A DNA stretch of 64,000 nucleotides from Sedimentibacter sp. SX930. GTDB taxonomy: Bacteria > Bacillota > Bacilli > Lactobacillales > Aerococcaceae. The notes under the pieces were generated by a model. It worked only from the letters and a program-made list of their open reading frames with translations, had not been told where the DNA came from and did no database searches. This document shows positions 9,620 through 18,408 of the stretch, piece after piece; position 1 is the first letter of the stretch; every line of letters begins with the position of its first letter. Location of the stretch: positions 186,001-250,000 of the forward strand of contig MUZD01000003.1 in the NCBI GenBank assembly GCA_002155105.1. The letters are read 5' to 3'. The translations under genes and the position numbers were made by a program.

Positions 9620-10360
9620 TCAAATTGTGACGATCCGGTCCTTTTCTGCAAGCGTGACGGATACGGACGGTGCTGCTTCTTTCGCTTGACCCAGCAGCAC
9701 AGATAGCTCGCCTTTTTGCGGCAAATGCGTCAGTATCAGCTGTTTGACTGCCGCTTCTTCGGCTATCGCCCCAACTTCGCCTGCAGTCATATGCGCATGG
9801 TGTCGCTCGTTGCCGTTGAACAGGTTCGCATCAGCCATGAACAGGTCAGCATCCTTCACAAAAGGCACGAATGCTGGTAAATAGGCTGAATCCGCCCCGA
9901 AGACGAAGACCTTTCCGGTGGCGATCTCCTCGATCCGCAACGCATAGCACGGAACCGGATGTATGGTTTTCAAAAAACGGATCCGGAATGGCCCCAATTC
10001 CAACGTCTCATCCGGAGCATAGGCAATCCCTTCGCTCACTCCCGTCATCTCCAACAAGCGGAAAAATTCCGATTCAGTATGCCCGTATATCGGCAGTACT
10101 TTTTTTGCCTTGCCTTCTGCAGGCTCTTTCAGCTGAAAAGTATATTGCAGGACACCCAAGTCCGCAATATGATCTGCGTGATAATGCGTCAGGATGAGCG
10201 CATCCAAATCCAAAGGGTCCAAATGATGCTCCAGCGACAACAAAGCGTTGCTGCCGACGTCGATCAATAGTCTGAAATCATCGGATGTCAGCAGATAAGC
10301 TGTCGTACCGACATCTTTTGTGGGATAACCGCCCATGCAGCCCAAAATTGTCAATTCCAT
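9620..10360 (-). CDS. MBL-fold metallohydrolase (YhfI-like)
   Basis: A 246-residue cytoplasmic metallo-beta-lactamase-fold protein. The metal motif is LTHYHADHIADLG near residue 60, with further ligands in FVFGADSAY and the late HLPQ. It resembles the RNase Z-like branch of small MBL hydrolases, but lacks features that would fix a substrate. The start at 10360 (MELTILGCMGGYP) follows GGAGGACATTTA. It precedes lplJ on the same strand, a pairing also seen in Bacillus, which hints at a role near lipoate or cofactor metabolism; this is inference. No signal peptide is visible. Confidence 0.85.
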   Translation of the reverse strand: MELTILGCMGGYPTKDVGTTAYLLTSDDFRLLIDVGSNALLSLEHHLDPLDLDALILTHYHADHIADLGVLQYTFQLKEPAEGKAKKVLPIYGHTESEFFRLLEMTGVSEGIAYAPDETLELGPFRIRFLKTIHPVPCYALRIEEIATGKVFVFGADSAYLPAFVPFVKDADLFMADANLFNGNERHHAHMTAGEVGAIAEEAAVKQLILTHLPQKGELSVLLGQAKEAAPSVSVTLAEKDRIVTI

Positions 10361-10407
10361 TAAATGTCCTCCAATCCAATATCTGATAAGCAAAGAATCC
10401 TATCCAG

Positions 10408-10435
10408 ATTATATCATGCCTCAAGCCATCCTCAA
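10408..10435 (-). promoter_or_regulatory. Candidate promoter of the MBL hydrolase-lplJ unit
   Basis: Minus-strand TTGAGG and TATAAT with a 16-bp spacer, about 50 bp before the MBL gene start. Confidence 0.5.
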
Positions 10436-10546
10436 CGGCAAACTCTTTCATAGCAACGAAAAGAAACAGTTTTTTTAAAAAACGATAACAGTTTTATATC
10501 GGTGGATTCATTATAGCACCAAACAAAAACAAACACTATATGAAAT

Positions 10547-10599
10547 TAAAAACAGTCCGCCATTATCTGTAAACACACAGATAGGCGGACTGTTTTATT
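10547..10599. terminator. Strong bidirectional terminator after hemY
   Basis: AACAGTCCGCC..TTATCTGT pairs with ACAGATA..GGCGGACTGTT, with A and T runs outside. It overlaps the last bases of hemY and separates it from the MBL gene. Confidence 0.9.
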
Positions 10600-12028
10600 A
10601 TGTATTCGGACTGTCATTATTTTCCATTTTTTTCATGTAACGGATCGCCTCATCAGCCAAGCGCTTCCCCTCAATGATGGCATTTTCCATTCCATAACCA
10701 GTGATCCCGTTCCCCCCGACAAAAATGCCTCTTTTTGCATACTCTTGACGGGCTGGATAGCCTGCCTCCAGCATCTCTTGTCTTTGTTGCAGACTAAAAT
10801 GAGGTACGGCCTTTTCCCAACGATAAAATGTGGACTGCAAAGGTTCCTCACTCAAGGTCAAAATTTCCTTTACTTCATTTTTGATGATATCCATCACAAG
10901 ATCATCGGCTAATTCTATCAAGGTTTCTTCCAGCCGTCTGCCGAATTCCACAAGCACGTAATAATAGTCCGCTTGTTCAAACAGCGGCCATTTGTTGTTC
11001 AAAACGACAAGCTTGGTGCTATGGAAAGAGCTTCTCCGTGGAATCACAAACCCTTGCCCTTCAGGCAGGTTTTTGACTGATTTTTTATTTATTTTGAAAA
11101 AAACTGTGCCTACGCTCGTGCTTTGGGCTTTTGGGAAATCAATTTCATTAGAGAATCCATCCAAAAACCCAAGAGATTCCTGTGGGTTTGTTGTGACGAT
11201 GACACTTCCCGCACGCATGGATTCGCGTCCGTTCAGTTCAACCAACAGCAGATCATCTGACACAGTGCTCAACGACTTCACTTTCTGATTCATGTATAGA
11301 TGGCCTTCCAGGTGTTGGGCCAGACGTTTGGTTAAACTTGCCAAACCTTCCTTGAAGTTATACTCCTGGCCGGATCCATCGGCGTAACGCATCAGTTGCT
11401 CTTTTTTGTCCTTGCCTATGTGCGCCTTCCCGTAGATAGTCACCAAATTTTCATCGAATAATTTTACTGGCATCAGTTCCATGGAGCCATAGACGTTATC
11501 CGGGAAATAGGGTTCAGCCATATAATCGACCACTTCCCGCCCCAAACGGAATTCCAAAAAGTTGTCGGTGGAATATTCCGGGTTTTCATGCAGATTCTTG
11601 GAGAGGAAAATACTGTTCATGAACGCTCGCAGCTTTGCATCCAAGGTCAATCCATTTGCCTGCCAAATATCATTAAGGAAAAGCGGCATGCCGTGGTAGG
11701 TTGGCATAACGTCATCAATTACCGCATTTCCATCGAACAACACCAGTTTGCCCCCATTGCTGAATTGCTTTTCCTTTTCCAAGCCTAATTCCTGCAGAAA
11801 ACCGGAAATATCCGCCCTTCTCGAATCGAAAGCTGATGCTCCCACATCAATCGCATAACCATCCATATCAATCGTGTGGATCATGCCACCGATAGCGGCT
11901 CGCTCTTCCAGTATGACATATTCAAATGGGAGGTTTTGTTCCCGGATGGCTTTATCGATTTCATAAGCGGCTGTCAATCCTCTCAGCCCGCCGCCGATGA
12001 TTGCGATACGTTTTTTCATCTTCTCCAT
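10598..12028 (-). CDS. hemY: Protoporphyrinogen/coproporphyrinogen oxidase-like flavoprotein
   Basis: A 476-residue FAD enzyme of the HemY/CgoX family, which oxidises coproporphyrinogen III or protoporphyrinogen IX during haem synthesis. The Rossmann motif IIGGGLRGLTAAYE lies at residues 10-23, followed by the second FAD contact VILEERAAIGGMIHTID, and the C-terminal FAD motif GIFVGGNGITGYGMENAI near residue 440. The start at 12028 has GGAGGGG upstream; an ATG three codons later is less well placed. No other haem gene is in the window, so the enzyme may work in an incomplete pathway or on another substrate. Its position next to the yhfI-lplJ pair recalls the Bacillus hem/yhf area. Confidence 0.85.
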   Translation of the reverse strand: MEKMKKRIAIIGGGLRGLTAAYEIDKAIREQNLPFEYVILEERAAIGGMIHTIDMDGYAIDVGASAFDSRRADISGFLQELGLEKEKQFSNGGKLVLFDGNAVIDDVMPTYHGMPLFLNDIWQANGLTLDAKLRAFMNSIFLSKNLHENPEYSTDNFLEFRLGREVVDYMAEPYFPDNVYGSMELMPVKLFDENLVTIYGKAHIGKDKKEQLMRYADGSGQEYNFKEGLASLTKRLAQHLEGHLYMNQKVKSLSTVSDDLLLVELNGRESMRAGSVIVTTNPQESLGFLDGFSNEIDFPKAQSTSVGTVFFKINKKSVKNLPEGQGFVIPRRSSFHSTKLVVLNNKWPLFEQADYYYVLVEFGRRLEETLIELADDLVMDIIKNEVKEILTLSEEPLQSTFYRWEKAVPHFSLQQRQEMLEAGYPARQEYAKRGIFVGGNGITGYGMENAIIEGKRLADEAIRYMKKMENNDSPNT

Positions 12029-12146
12029 CCTGCCATCCCCTCCTCTCGCTATCTTGATTCCTACTTTATCATTATCTATATCTTACTCTATCCATCAACG
12101 AAAATATGTGGATACTTTTCGACAGATATTCATGCTGCTCTTGTTT

Positions 12147-13232
12147 TTATACGTTTTCGCGGATTTGTTTGACCGTATCGGCATCCAAACGTTTGACTAA
12201 TTCCGTGACCAATTTGACTGCATTCAGATAGTCATCTTCATGGATCATGGACGTGTGCGAATGCAGGTAACGCACGGGCACCGTGATCGCGAAGGAAGGA
12301 ATGCCATCCAAACTCTGATGTTGGGCGCCTGCATCCGTTCCGCCACCCGTAATGACTGTGTACTGGAATGGAATTTCGCATTCTTCGGCAACGCCGACAA
12401 TGAAGTCGCGCAAGCCACGATGCGGAATCATCGATGCATCATAAATCAATAACTGCGGCCCTTTCCCTAATTCGGAATCCGCTTCTTGAGGCGTCATTCC
12501 CGGGGTATCCCCTGCCGTCCCTGTATCCAAGGCAAATGCGATGTCCGGACGGATCATGTGGGTGGCCGTCTTCGCTCCGCGCAGGCCGACTTCCTCCTGG
12601 ACATTTCCGCCGCTGAAAATCACATTCGGGTGTCCAGATTTGGCGACATTTTCCAACACTTTGAGCGCAACAGCCAATCCGATGCGGTTATCCCAAGCCT
12701 TCGCCAACAGGAATTTGGAATCGTTCATGCGTTTGAAGGAAATGTACGGCGTAATCATATCGCCGGGCTTGATGCCCCATTCCGCTACTTGTTCTTTTGA
12801 AGAAGCGCCGATATCGATGAACATATCTTTGATTTCATATGGCTTTTTGCGTGCTTCCGGCGTAAGGACATGCGGCGGTTTGCAGCCGATGACTCCGTGG
12901 CAGCGCTCGCCTTTCGAGTTGGTGATTTCCACTTGCTGGGCAAGCATGACCTGATTCCACCAACCTCCCAAAGTTTGGAATTTGATGAAACCCTTCTCGG
13001 TTATGCTCGTTACCATGAATCCCACTTCATCCAAGTGCCCCGCCAACAAAATGGTCGGCCCCTCTTCCGCTCCTGTATGTTTGGCAAAGAGACCGCCCAA
13101 TCCGTCCTGCGAAAAGCTTTCGGCGAAAGGTTCGGCATAACGTCTGAAGACTTCGCGGACCTCGCCTTCATTGCCCGGAACGCCTCTCGCATCCGTCAAA
13201 TCGATCAGCATTTGTAATTCTTTCTCTTCCAA
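12147..13232 (-). CDS. M42 family metallopeptidase (glutamyl aminopeptidase type)
   Basis: A 361-residue dinuclear zinc or cobalt aminopeptidase of the M42/PepA group, which forms large soluble tetrahedral shells that trim N-terminal residues from peptides. Visible motifs are [13 protein letters not shown] (first metal histidine and aspartate), [10 protein letters not shown] (bridging aspartate), [10 protein letters not shown] (catalytic and metal glutamates), FALDTG and [13 protein letters not shown] (last histidine). The start is TTG at 13232, supported by GGGGG eight bases upstream; an ATG at 13211 is a weaker alternative. A second M42 gene lies at 32390 and shares about the same layout. 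It stands alone between rplT and hemY. Confidence 0.92.
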   Translation of the reverse strand: MEEKELQMLIDLTDARGVPGNEGEVREVFRRYAEPFAESFSQDGLGGLFAKHTGAEEGPTILLAGHLDEVGFMVTSITEKGFIKFQTLGGWWNQVMLAQQVEITNSKGERCHGVIGCKPPHVLTPEARKKPYEIKDMFIDIGASSKEQVAEWGIKPGDMITPYISFKRMNDSKFLLAKAWDNRIGLAVALKVLENVAKSGHPNVIFSGGNVQEEVGLRGAKTATHMIRPDIAFALDTGTAGDTPGMTPQEADSELGKGPQLLIYDASMIPHRGLRDFIVGVAEECEIPFQYTVITGGGTDAGAQHQSLDGIPSFAITVPVRYLHSHTSMIHEDDYLNAVKLVTELVKRLDADTVKQIRENV

Positions 13233-13292
13233 AATGATACCCCCATTGATTTAGTGACATAAAATAAGTATAGCATTTACTGCAAGAAAAAC

Positions 13293-13338
13293 AAAAAATC
13301 GCCGCACTCCCAGTCAAAGACCGGGGAGGCAGCGATTC
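13293..13338 (-). terminator. Terminator of the infC-rpmI-rplT operon
   Basis: On the minus strand an interrupted stem (AATCGC..GC..TCCC with GGGA..GC..GCGATT) runs into TTTTTT, 6 bases after the rplT stop. Confidence 0.85.
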
Positions 13339-13343
13339 AAAAA

Positions 13344-13703
13344 TTATTTAGCCAAAGCAGCTTTAGCTTGTTCAGCTACTGCAGTGAAAGCTGCAGCGTC
13401 TGTAACAGCCAAGTCAGCCAACATTTTACGGTTCATTTCGATACCAGCAAGTTTCAATCCGTGGATCAAAGTGCTGTAGCTCATGCCGTTGATGCGAGCA
13501 GCCGCGTTGATACGAGTGACCCATAATCTACGGAAGTCACGTTTCTTTTGACGACGGTCTCTGTAAGCATAAGTATAAGATTTCATTACTTGTTCTTTAG
13601 CTGTTTTGAATAATGTATGTTTTGAACCGTAATAACCTTTAGATAATTTAATAATCTTTTTGCGGCGTTTACGGGTTACTGTCCCACCTTTTACACGTGG
13701 CAT
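13344..13703 (-). CDS. rplT: 50S ribosomal protein L20
   Basis: A basic 119-residue protein, the standard L20 length, that binds 23S rRNA early in large-subunit assembly. It begins [20 protein letters not shown] and contains the [24 protein letters not shown] segment typical of L20. In Bacillus and relatives L20 also binds the operon leader and represses infC-rpmI-rplT; the leader upstream of infC here fits that model. It is the last gene of the operon, 53 bases after rpmI. Confidence 0.98.
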   Translation of the reverse strand: MPRVKGGTVTRKRRKKIIKLSKGYYGSKHTLFKTAKEQVMKSYTYAYRDRRQKKRDFRRLWVTRINAAARINGMSYSTLIHGLKLAGIEMNRKMLADLAVTDAAAFTAVAEQAKAALAK

Positions 13704-13756
13704 AGTGATTTCCTCCTTATTAGAACCAAAGTTCTATCTCGTATTGTTGTTTAGAA

Positions 13757-13957
13757 TTATTTCATTTGTGATAATTGTTGGCTGATGCGTTTCATATCAG
13801 ATGCGCTAACCATTGAAGCTTGACGCAATTGACGTCTTTGTTTCTTCGTTTTTCCGTGGAATCTATGGCTTGTAAAAGCGCTCCAACGTTTTAGTCCGCC
13901 GTTACCAGTTCTTTTGAAACGTTTAGCTGAACCACGGTGAGTTTTTTGTTTTGGCAT
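13757..13957 (-). CDS. rpmI: 50S ribosomal protein L35
   Basis: A 66-residue, highly basic protein with the L35 sequence [20 protein letters not shown] and the C-terminal [14 protein letters not shown]. It binds 23S rRNA in the large subunit. The order infC-rpmI-rplT is universal in Bacillota. The gene starts 30 bases after the infC stop with a clear GGAGGA ribosome binding site. Confidence 0.98.
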   Translation of the reverse strand: MPKQKTHRGSAKRFKRTGNGGLKRWSAFTSHRFHGKTKKQRRQLRQASMVSASDMKRISQQLSQMK

Positions 13958-13987
13958 TTGTCTTTCCTCCTAAATTAAGTTACAAAT

Positions 13988-14503
13988 TTATTTATCGGCT
14001 TTTGGTGCCAACATCAAGAACATGCTTCTTCCGTCCATTTTAGGATGAGATTCAATCGTCGAAACGTCAGTAAGCTCAGATGCAAGGCGATCAAGGACCC
14101 TTTGTCCGATTTCTTTATGGGTGATCGCACGTCCTTTGAATCGGATGGATGCTTTCACTTTGTCACCTTTTTCCAAGAATTTGCGAGCATTCCGCATTTT
14201 CGTTTGAAAATCATTTTCGTCGATGGAAGGACTCAAGCGCACTTCTTTAAGGCTTACCACTTTTTGGTTTTTACGGGCTTCACGTTCACGTTTTTGTTGA
14301 TCGAAACGGAACTTGCCGTAATCCATAATACGGGCAACGGGCGGGTTTGCATTTGGCGATACCAAAACTAAATCTAAATTTGCTGCTTCTGCAATCTGCA
14401 ATGCATCACTTTTCGATTTGACTCCTAGTTGCTCGCCGTCACTACCGATAATGCGTAGCTCGCGGGCACGGATGCCGTCGTTAACCATCATATCTTTTGC
14501 TAT
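13988..14503 (-). CDS. infC: Translation initiation factor IF-3, probable AUA start
   Basis: IF-3 binds the 30S subunit and checks start codon and initiator tRNA pairing. The 171-residue reading begins at ATA (14503) and gives [23 protein letters not shown] sequence; here [19 protein letters not shown] and the C-terminal domain ([20 protein letters not shown]) follow. The strong GGAGGTG lies 7 bases before this ATA, while the first ATG (14491) is 19 bases away and too far. An in-frame stop lies just upstream. Non-AUG starts in infC are known in other bacteria, where IF-3 discriminates against its own start and so limits itself. The choice of ATA is therefore inference from spacing and family practice. 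Confidence 0.93.
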   Translation of the reverse strand: MAKDMMVNDGIRARELRIIGSDGEQLGVKSKSDALQIAEAANLDLVLVSPNANPPVARIMDYGKFRFDQQKREREARKNQKVVSLKEVRLSPSIDENDFQTKMRNARKFLEKGDKVKASIRFKGRAITHKEIGQRVLDRLASELTDVSTIESHPKMDGRSMFLMLAPKADK

Positions 14504-14542
14504 GGTCGTTCACCTCCATGATATTTGAGAGAAAGAACGCAG

Positions 14543-14672
14543 AAAAAAGTCGGCGGGTCATACTACCCCGCCGACAATACTCGCATTGCTGCAAGTTACT
14601 TGTACATATCTGGCCCAGGGACGCAATTGTCCACTTAGGCGAGAAGCGGGTGCCTCTGCTTAATTTCTCAAC
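14543..14672 (-). promoter_or_regulatory. L20 leader with intrinsic terminator ahead of infC
   Basis: The roughly 130-base leader contains the L20-binding-type segment with GCGGGTGCC-like and GCTTCTCGCC motifs (around 14632-14660) and ends in a strong terminator, GTCGGCGGG with CCCGCCGAC followed by TTTTTT (14543-14575). This matches the L20 leader class, in which L20 binding favours termination. Assignment is from motif order and position. Confidence 0.85.
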
Positions 14673-14678
14673 TTTTAT

Positions 14679-14707
14679 AGTATACCTTGTTTAGATGAAA
14701 ACGTCAA
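14679..14707 (-). promoter_or_regulatory. Promoter of the infC operon
   Basis: Minus-strand TTGACG and TATACT with a 17-bp spacer; transcription would begin at the 5' edge of the L20 leader. Confidence 0.8.
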
Positions 14708-14752
14708 GAACATTTCAACAAAAATATTCATTTTCAATATAAGTTCAGACAT

Positions 14753-15253
14753 TCAGGATTCCGGTGCGTATTTCCAGATTTCTTTGAGATCATTCGCTGG
14801 CAATTCCGCCACCAATTCATTGACTGTTTTGTTCCATTCCGGAACGACATACTCCGGATTCAGTTCCTGCAGCGGCAACAGCACGAAGGAACGCTCCTGC
14901 ATCCTTGGATGCGGCACGGTCAGCCGTTCTTCTTTGATACTCTCCACTCCGTACAAAACAATATCGACATCCAAGGTGCGCGGGCCGAAGCGGATGGTCC
15001 GCACCCTGCCGAGTTCCTGCTCGATGCTTTGGCAGCTGTCCAACAAGTCCAATGGCAACAGATCCGTTTCCGCTTCGAACACAAGGTTCAGGAAATCCGG
15101 TTGGTCGAGGTAGCCGACGGGTTTCGATTCATAAATGGATGATACGCGCTTCACTTCCACATCCGGCAAAGATCGGAAGAGCTCCAAAGCTTTTTCGAGA
15201 TGGGCAGCGCGCGGTTCCAGATTCGTGCCTAAGGCGATGTACACGACGGGCAT
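14753..15253 (-). CDS. folK: HPPK, 6-hydroxymethyl-7,8-dihydropterin pyrophosphokinase
   Basis: A 166-residue enzyme that transfers pyrophosphate from ATP to 6-hydroxymethyl-dihydropterin in folate synthesis. It starts MPVVYIALGTNLEPRAAHL and has the signature GPRTLDVDIVLYG with two metal-binding aspartates, followed by the VPHPRMQERSFVLLPL segment. The start at 15253 lies 4 bases after the folB stop codon, with GGAG upstream, so the 17-codon longer frame is rejected. It is the last gene of the folE-folP-folB-folK operon. Confidence 0.96.
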   Translation of the reverse strand: MPVVYIALGTNLEPRAAHLEKALELFRSLPDVEVKRVSSIYESKPVGYLDQPDFLNLVFEAETDLLPLDLLDSCQSIEQELGRVRTIRFGPRTLDVDIVLYGVESIKEERLTVPHPRMQERSFVLLPLQELNPEYVVPEWNKTVNELVAELPANDLKEIWKYAPES

Positions 15254-15257
15254 GGGC

Positions 15258-15626
15258 TTAGCTCCCTTCCCTTTCGCGGTAGATTTCAACCGCAACGGAA
15301 TCATAATGGCCGACGATCGGCGGATCCGGTTTGATCACTTTCACTTGGCAAGCCTGCAGCCCGTCGAAGCGCGCAAACAAAGCGATGGCGATATGCTCCG
15401 CCAAAGCTTCGATCAGGTTGAAATTTTCGCCCTCCACTACCGCTTTGACGGCCTTGTAGGCATGTCCGTAATGGATCGAATCCTCCATTTTGTCGCTGTA
15501 GCCGGCTTTTTTTGTATCGGTGTGCAGCACAACATCTACGTTGAAGCGTTGTCCCAACACCTTTTCTTCTGCATTCAATCCATGAAAGGCATAGAATTGC
15601 AGATTATTCAAATAGATTTTATCCAA
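15258..15626 (-). CDS. folB: Dihydroneopterin aldolase
   Basis: A 122-residue aldolase that converts dihydroneopterin to 6-hydroxymethyl-dihydropterin and glycolaldehyde. It shows NLQFYAFHGLNAEEKVLGQRF, typical of FolB, with the tunnelling-fold active site residues in NLIEALAEHIA and the catalytic lysine in VKVIKPDPPI. The start is TTG at 15626, 8 bases after AAAGGAGAG, and overlaps the end of folP by 8 bases, which suggests translational coupling. Confidence 0.95.
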   Translation of the reverse strand: MDKIYLNNLQFYAFHGLNAEEKVLGQRFNVDVVLHTDTKKAGYSDKMEDSIHYGHAYKAVKAVVEGENFNLIEALAEHIAIALFARFDGLQACQVKVIKPDPPIVGHYDSVAVEIYREREGS

Positions 15627-16452
15627 TCGGGCTCTCTCCTTTTTTCAACATGATATCCATCATCCTTGCCATTTCCGCATTGGCCCTCACATTGTGCACA
15701 CGGAACAGCTGGGCGCCGTTCACGATGCCCAACGCAATCGTTGCGGCGGTCCCCAGATCGCGTTCCTTGAAAGGGAGATCCCCCAGCGCCGTTCCGATGA
15801 ACCGTTTGCGGGACGTTCCCAAGAGCACTGGGTAACCTAGCTCCGTAAACCGCTTCAGATGATGGACCACATTCAGATTGTCTTCATAGGTTTTCCCGAA
15901 TCCGCAGCCAGGATCCAGGATGATGTTTTCTCGTTTGACGCCTGCCGAAACTGCAATCCGCACGCTCTCCGCCAAGTCGGCCAGCATATCCTCAATCAAA
16001 AAGGCATAATCCGGCTTTTCCCGGTTGTGCATCAAAATGATCGGCACATCAAATGCTGCTGCGACTGCTGCGATCTCGGGATCGTACTTGCAGCCCCAGA
16101 TGTCGTTGATGATATCGATGCCGGCTTCGCAAGCCGCACGGGCGACCGCCGACTTGTAGGTGTCGATCGAAAGCGGCACATCGACCGCCTTTTTGACTGC
16201 TTCAATGACCGGCACAATGCGCGCAATCTCCTCTTCATCAGAGATCTGGATGTGGCCCGGGCGTGTTGATTCTCCACCGATGTCGATGATGTCGGCGCCA
16301 TCCGCAACCATTTCGAGCGCGTGGGCAACGGCTTTATCGACCGTGTTCCACTCCCCGCCGTCGGAAAACGAGTCCGGCGTCACATTCAGGATCCCCATGA
16401 TGCAACTGCGCTGCGACAGGTCATATATTTTTGTCTTCGTCGTTAATTTCAA
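15619..16452 (-). CDS. folP: Dihydropteroate synthase
   Basis: A 277-residue TIM-barrel enzyme that joins p-aminobenzoate to hydroxymethyl-dihydropterin pyrophosphate and is the target of sulfonamides. Motifs are MGILNVTPDSFSDGG near residue 20, DIIDIGGESTRPG near residue 55, ILDPGCGFGKT and the late RVHNVRANAEM. The start is TTG at 16452 with GAGGAG upstream. It sits 31 bases after folE and overlaps folB. Confidence 0.96.
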   Translation of the reverse strand: MKLTTKTKIYDLSQRSCIMGILNVTPDSFSDGGEWNTVDKAVAHALEMVADGADIIDIGGESTRPGHIQISDEEEIARIVPVIEAVKKAVDVPLSIDTYKSAVARAACEAGIDIINDIWGCKYDPEIAAVAAAFDVPIILMHNREKPDYAFLIEDMLADLAESVRIAVSAGVKRENIILDPGCGFGKTYEDNLNVVHHLKRFTELGYPVLLGTSRKRFIGTALGDLPFKERDLGTAATIALGIVNGAQLFRVHNVRANAEMARMMDIMLKKGESPIG

Positions 16453-16483
16453 GATGCATTCTCCTCATCAGCGTGTAATTTTT

Positions 16484-17041
16484 CTACAGTTTGATTAATT
16501 CCAACACTTCGCTTCTGGATTTGAATGATTGTTTGAATGCGCCACGGACTGCGGATGTCACTGTCTTGCTGCCAGGTTTTTTAACGCCCCGCATCGTCAT
16601 GCACATATGCTCGGCTTCCAAAACCACCATGACTCCCTGAGGTTCCAAATGCTCCATCAGGATATCCGCAACCGTCGTCGTGATCCGTTCCTGGATCTGC
16701 GGCTTTTTGCTGACCTCATCCAGGATACGCGCCAACTTGCTCAAACCAATCACCTGTCCATCCTTCGGCATATAAGCGATATGGCCTACCCCGAAAAACG
16801 GCACCAGATGATGTTCGCAAGTGGAATAAAAAGGAATGTCCTTCACTAATACGATTTCGTCGGTATCTTCATGGAAGACCACCTTAGCGTGATCGGCAGG
16901 GTCTTTCTCGACTCCGGAAAAAATTTCCGCATACATGCGCGCTACCCGCTTCGGTGTATCCTGCAGCCCTGAGCGGTTCGGATCTTCCCCGATCGCCTCC
17001 AAAATCATATGGACGGCGGTTTCTATCTTTTCTAAATCCAT
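16484..17041 (-). CDS. folE: GTP cyclohydrolase I
   Basis: A 185-residue type I enzyme that converts GTP to dihydroneopterin triphosphate, the first folate step. The zinc residues are in [14 protein letters not shown] (Cys and His) and [12 protein letters not shown] (second Cys). Length and the [17 protein letters not shown] stretch fit FolE. The ATG follows a strong TAGGAGGA. It is the first of four clustered folate genes, 18 bases after the M20 amidohydrolase gene, so the operon may begin with that gene. Confidence 0.97.
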   Translation of the reverse strand: MDLEKIETAVHMILEAIGEDPNRSGLQDTPKRVARMYAEIFSGVEKDPADHAKVVFHEDTDEIVLVKDIPFYSTCEHHLVPFFGVGHIAYMPKDGQVIGLSKLARILDEVSKKPQIQERITTTVADILMEHLEPQGVMVVLEAEHMCMTMRGVKKPGSKTVTSAVRGAFKQSFKSRSEVLELIKL

Positions 17042-17059
17042 GTTTATCCTCCTAAACGC

Positions 17060-18250
17060 TCATTCCGCGGCTAACGCCGCAAGGGTGATGTCTGCGACTG
17101 CTTTGGCCGCGACCAATAGAGCTTTTTCATTGATATCAAATTTCGGGTGATGATTATTGAAAACTTCTGCCTGGTCCGGACGGGCGCCGACATTCAGGAA
17201 AGCACCGGGAATCTTCAGCAGATACTGTCCGAAATCCTCCGCTCCAGTGTTGGCAGAAGTTGCGATGACCTGCTCCAAGTAAGAGCCGACACCATTTTTT
17301 TCCAGAACAGCGGCTGCTTGCTCGGTCTCTTTCGGATGATTGTACAAAGGCGGGTAATCGGAGTTGTAGTCGATCTCCACTTTCACGTCGTACATCTCCT
17401 CAAGACCGCGGGCAATCCGGTGGAAATGCTCCTCGATGACCTTTCCGACCTCAAGATCCATGTAACGGGCATCCCCACGCAGAATCAGGCTGTCCTTGAT
17501 GACATTGCTGCTGCCGACCGCTTCGAAGGAGCCGATCGTCACGACAGCCATGTCATAAGGGTTGATGCGTCGGGAAACGATGGTCTGCAGGTTCATCACG
17601 AAGCTGGAAGCCGCCACAATCGCATCATTGGACCGGTGCGGTTGCGAACCATGTCCGCCTTTTCCTTGAATCGTGACTTTTATGTCGCTGCAGCCAGCAT
17701 AGGCGTAGCCGCTGGTGTAAAAGACGGTGCCGACTTCATAGTCCGGGTAGAAATGGATGCCGTAGATTTCATCTACATCATCAAGCAAACCAGAGTCCAT
17801 GATGCTCTTGGCGCCGGCCGGGGCCATTTCTTCGGCATGTTGGTGCACGATTTTGACGGTCCCTTCCCATTGGTCCCGCAGGCGGATCAGACAATCTGCC
17901 AAGACCATCAGATAGGCAGTGTGTCCGTCATGTCCGCACGCATGCATGACTCCTGAATTTTTGGATGCGAACGGCAGACCTGTCTGTTCTTCGATCTGCA
18001 GCGCATCGAAATCCGCCCGCAACGCGATGGTGCGGCCTGGTTGTTTCCCGTTGATCGTGACGACGATGCCATAGCCATTGCCGACGTTCGTCTGCACATC
18101 AACCGATTTATTTTCATAGAAACGGGCGATGAACGCAGCCGTCTCCTTCTCGTCGAATGACAGTTCAGGATGCTCATGGAAATGACGGCGCAGAGCGATC
18201 ATGTCATCTTCGCGGCCGTCCAGCATATTCATCAATTCATCTCTTAACAT
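17060..18250 (-). CDS. M20 family amidohydrolase/aminoacylase
   Basis: A 396-residue M20D-type metallohydrolase of the hippurate hydrolase, IAA-amino acid hydrolase and N-acetyl-diaminopimelate deacetylase group. Metal and catalytic motifs are MHACGHDGHTAYL, HQHAEEMAPAGA and the late SANTGAEDFGQY; the dimerisation insert includes GKGGHGSQPHRSNDAI. It would release an acyl or aryl group from an amino acid. The start at 18250 (MLRDELMNMLDG) was chosen over a frame 19 codons longer because of the upstream GGGGATGAAGAG. It lies directly before folE; a role in p-aminobenzoyl-glutamate or acyl amino acid recycling is possible but is inference. Confidence 0.88.
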   Translation of the reverse strand: MLRDELMNMLDGREDDMIALRRHFHEHPELSFDEKETAAFIARFYENKSVDVQTNVGNGYGIVVTINGKQPGRTIALRADFDALQIEEQTGLPFASKNSGVMHACGHDGHTAYLMVLADCLIRLRDQWEGTVKIVHQHAEEMAPAGAKSIMDSGLLDDVDEIYGIHFYPDYEVGTVFYTSGYAYAGCSDIKVTIQGKGGHGSQPHRSNDAIVAASSFVMNLQTIVSRRINPYDMAVVTIGSFEAVGSSNVIKDSLILRGDARYMDLEVGKVIEEHFHRIARGLEEMYDVKVEIDYNSDYPPLYNHPKETEQAAAVLEKNGVGSYLEQVIATSANTGAEDFGQYLLKIPGAFLNVGARPDQAEVFNNHHPKFDINEKALLVAAKAVADITLAALAAE

Positions 18251-18290
18251 AAACTCTTCATCCCCTATCAAGCAAAATATATAAGAAAAT

Positions 18291-18328
18291 GAAGGCCCGG
18301 AACACAAACTGCCATGTTCCGGGCCTTC
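18291..18328 (-). terminator. Terminator of thrS
   Basis: A perfect stem of 14 bp (GAAGGCCCGGAACA with TGTTCCGGGCCTTC) lies about 80 bases after the thrS stop codon; ATTTTCTTATAT follows on the minus strand. Confidence 0.85.
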
Positions 18329-18408
18329 ATCAAGCTAACAGAATCAAAGCTACATCACTGAAACTTATTGTATCATGATTTGCTCAGAAAGATGTGGATT
18401 TGATAAGA

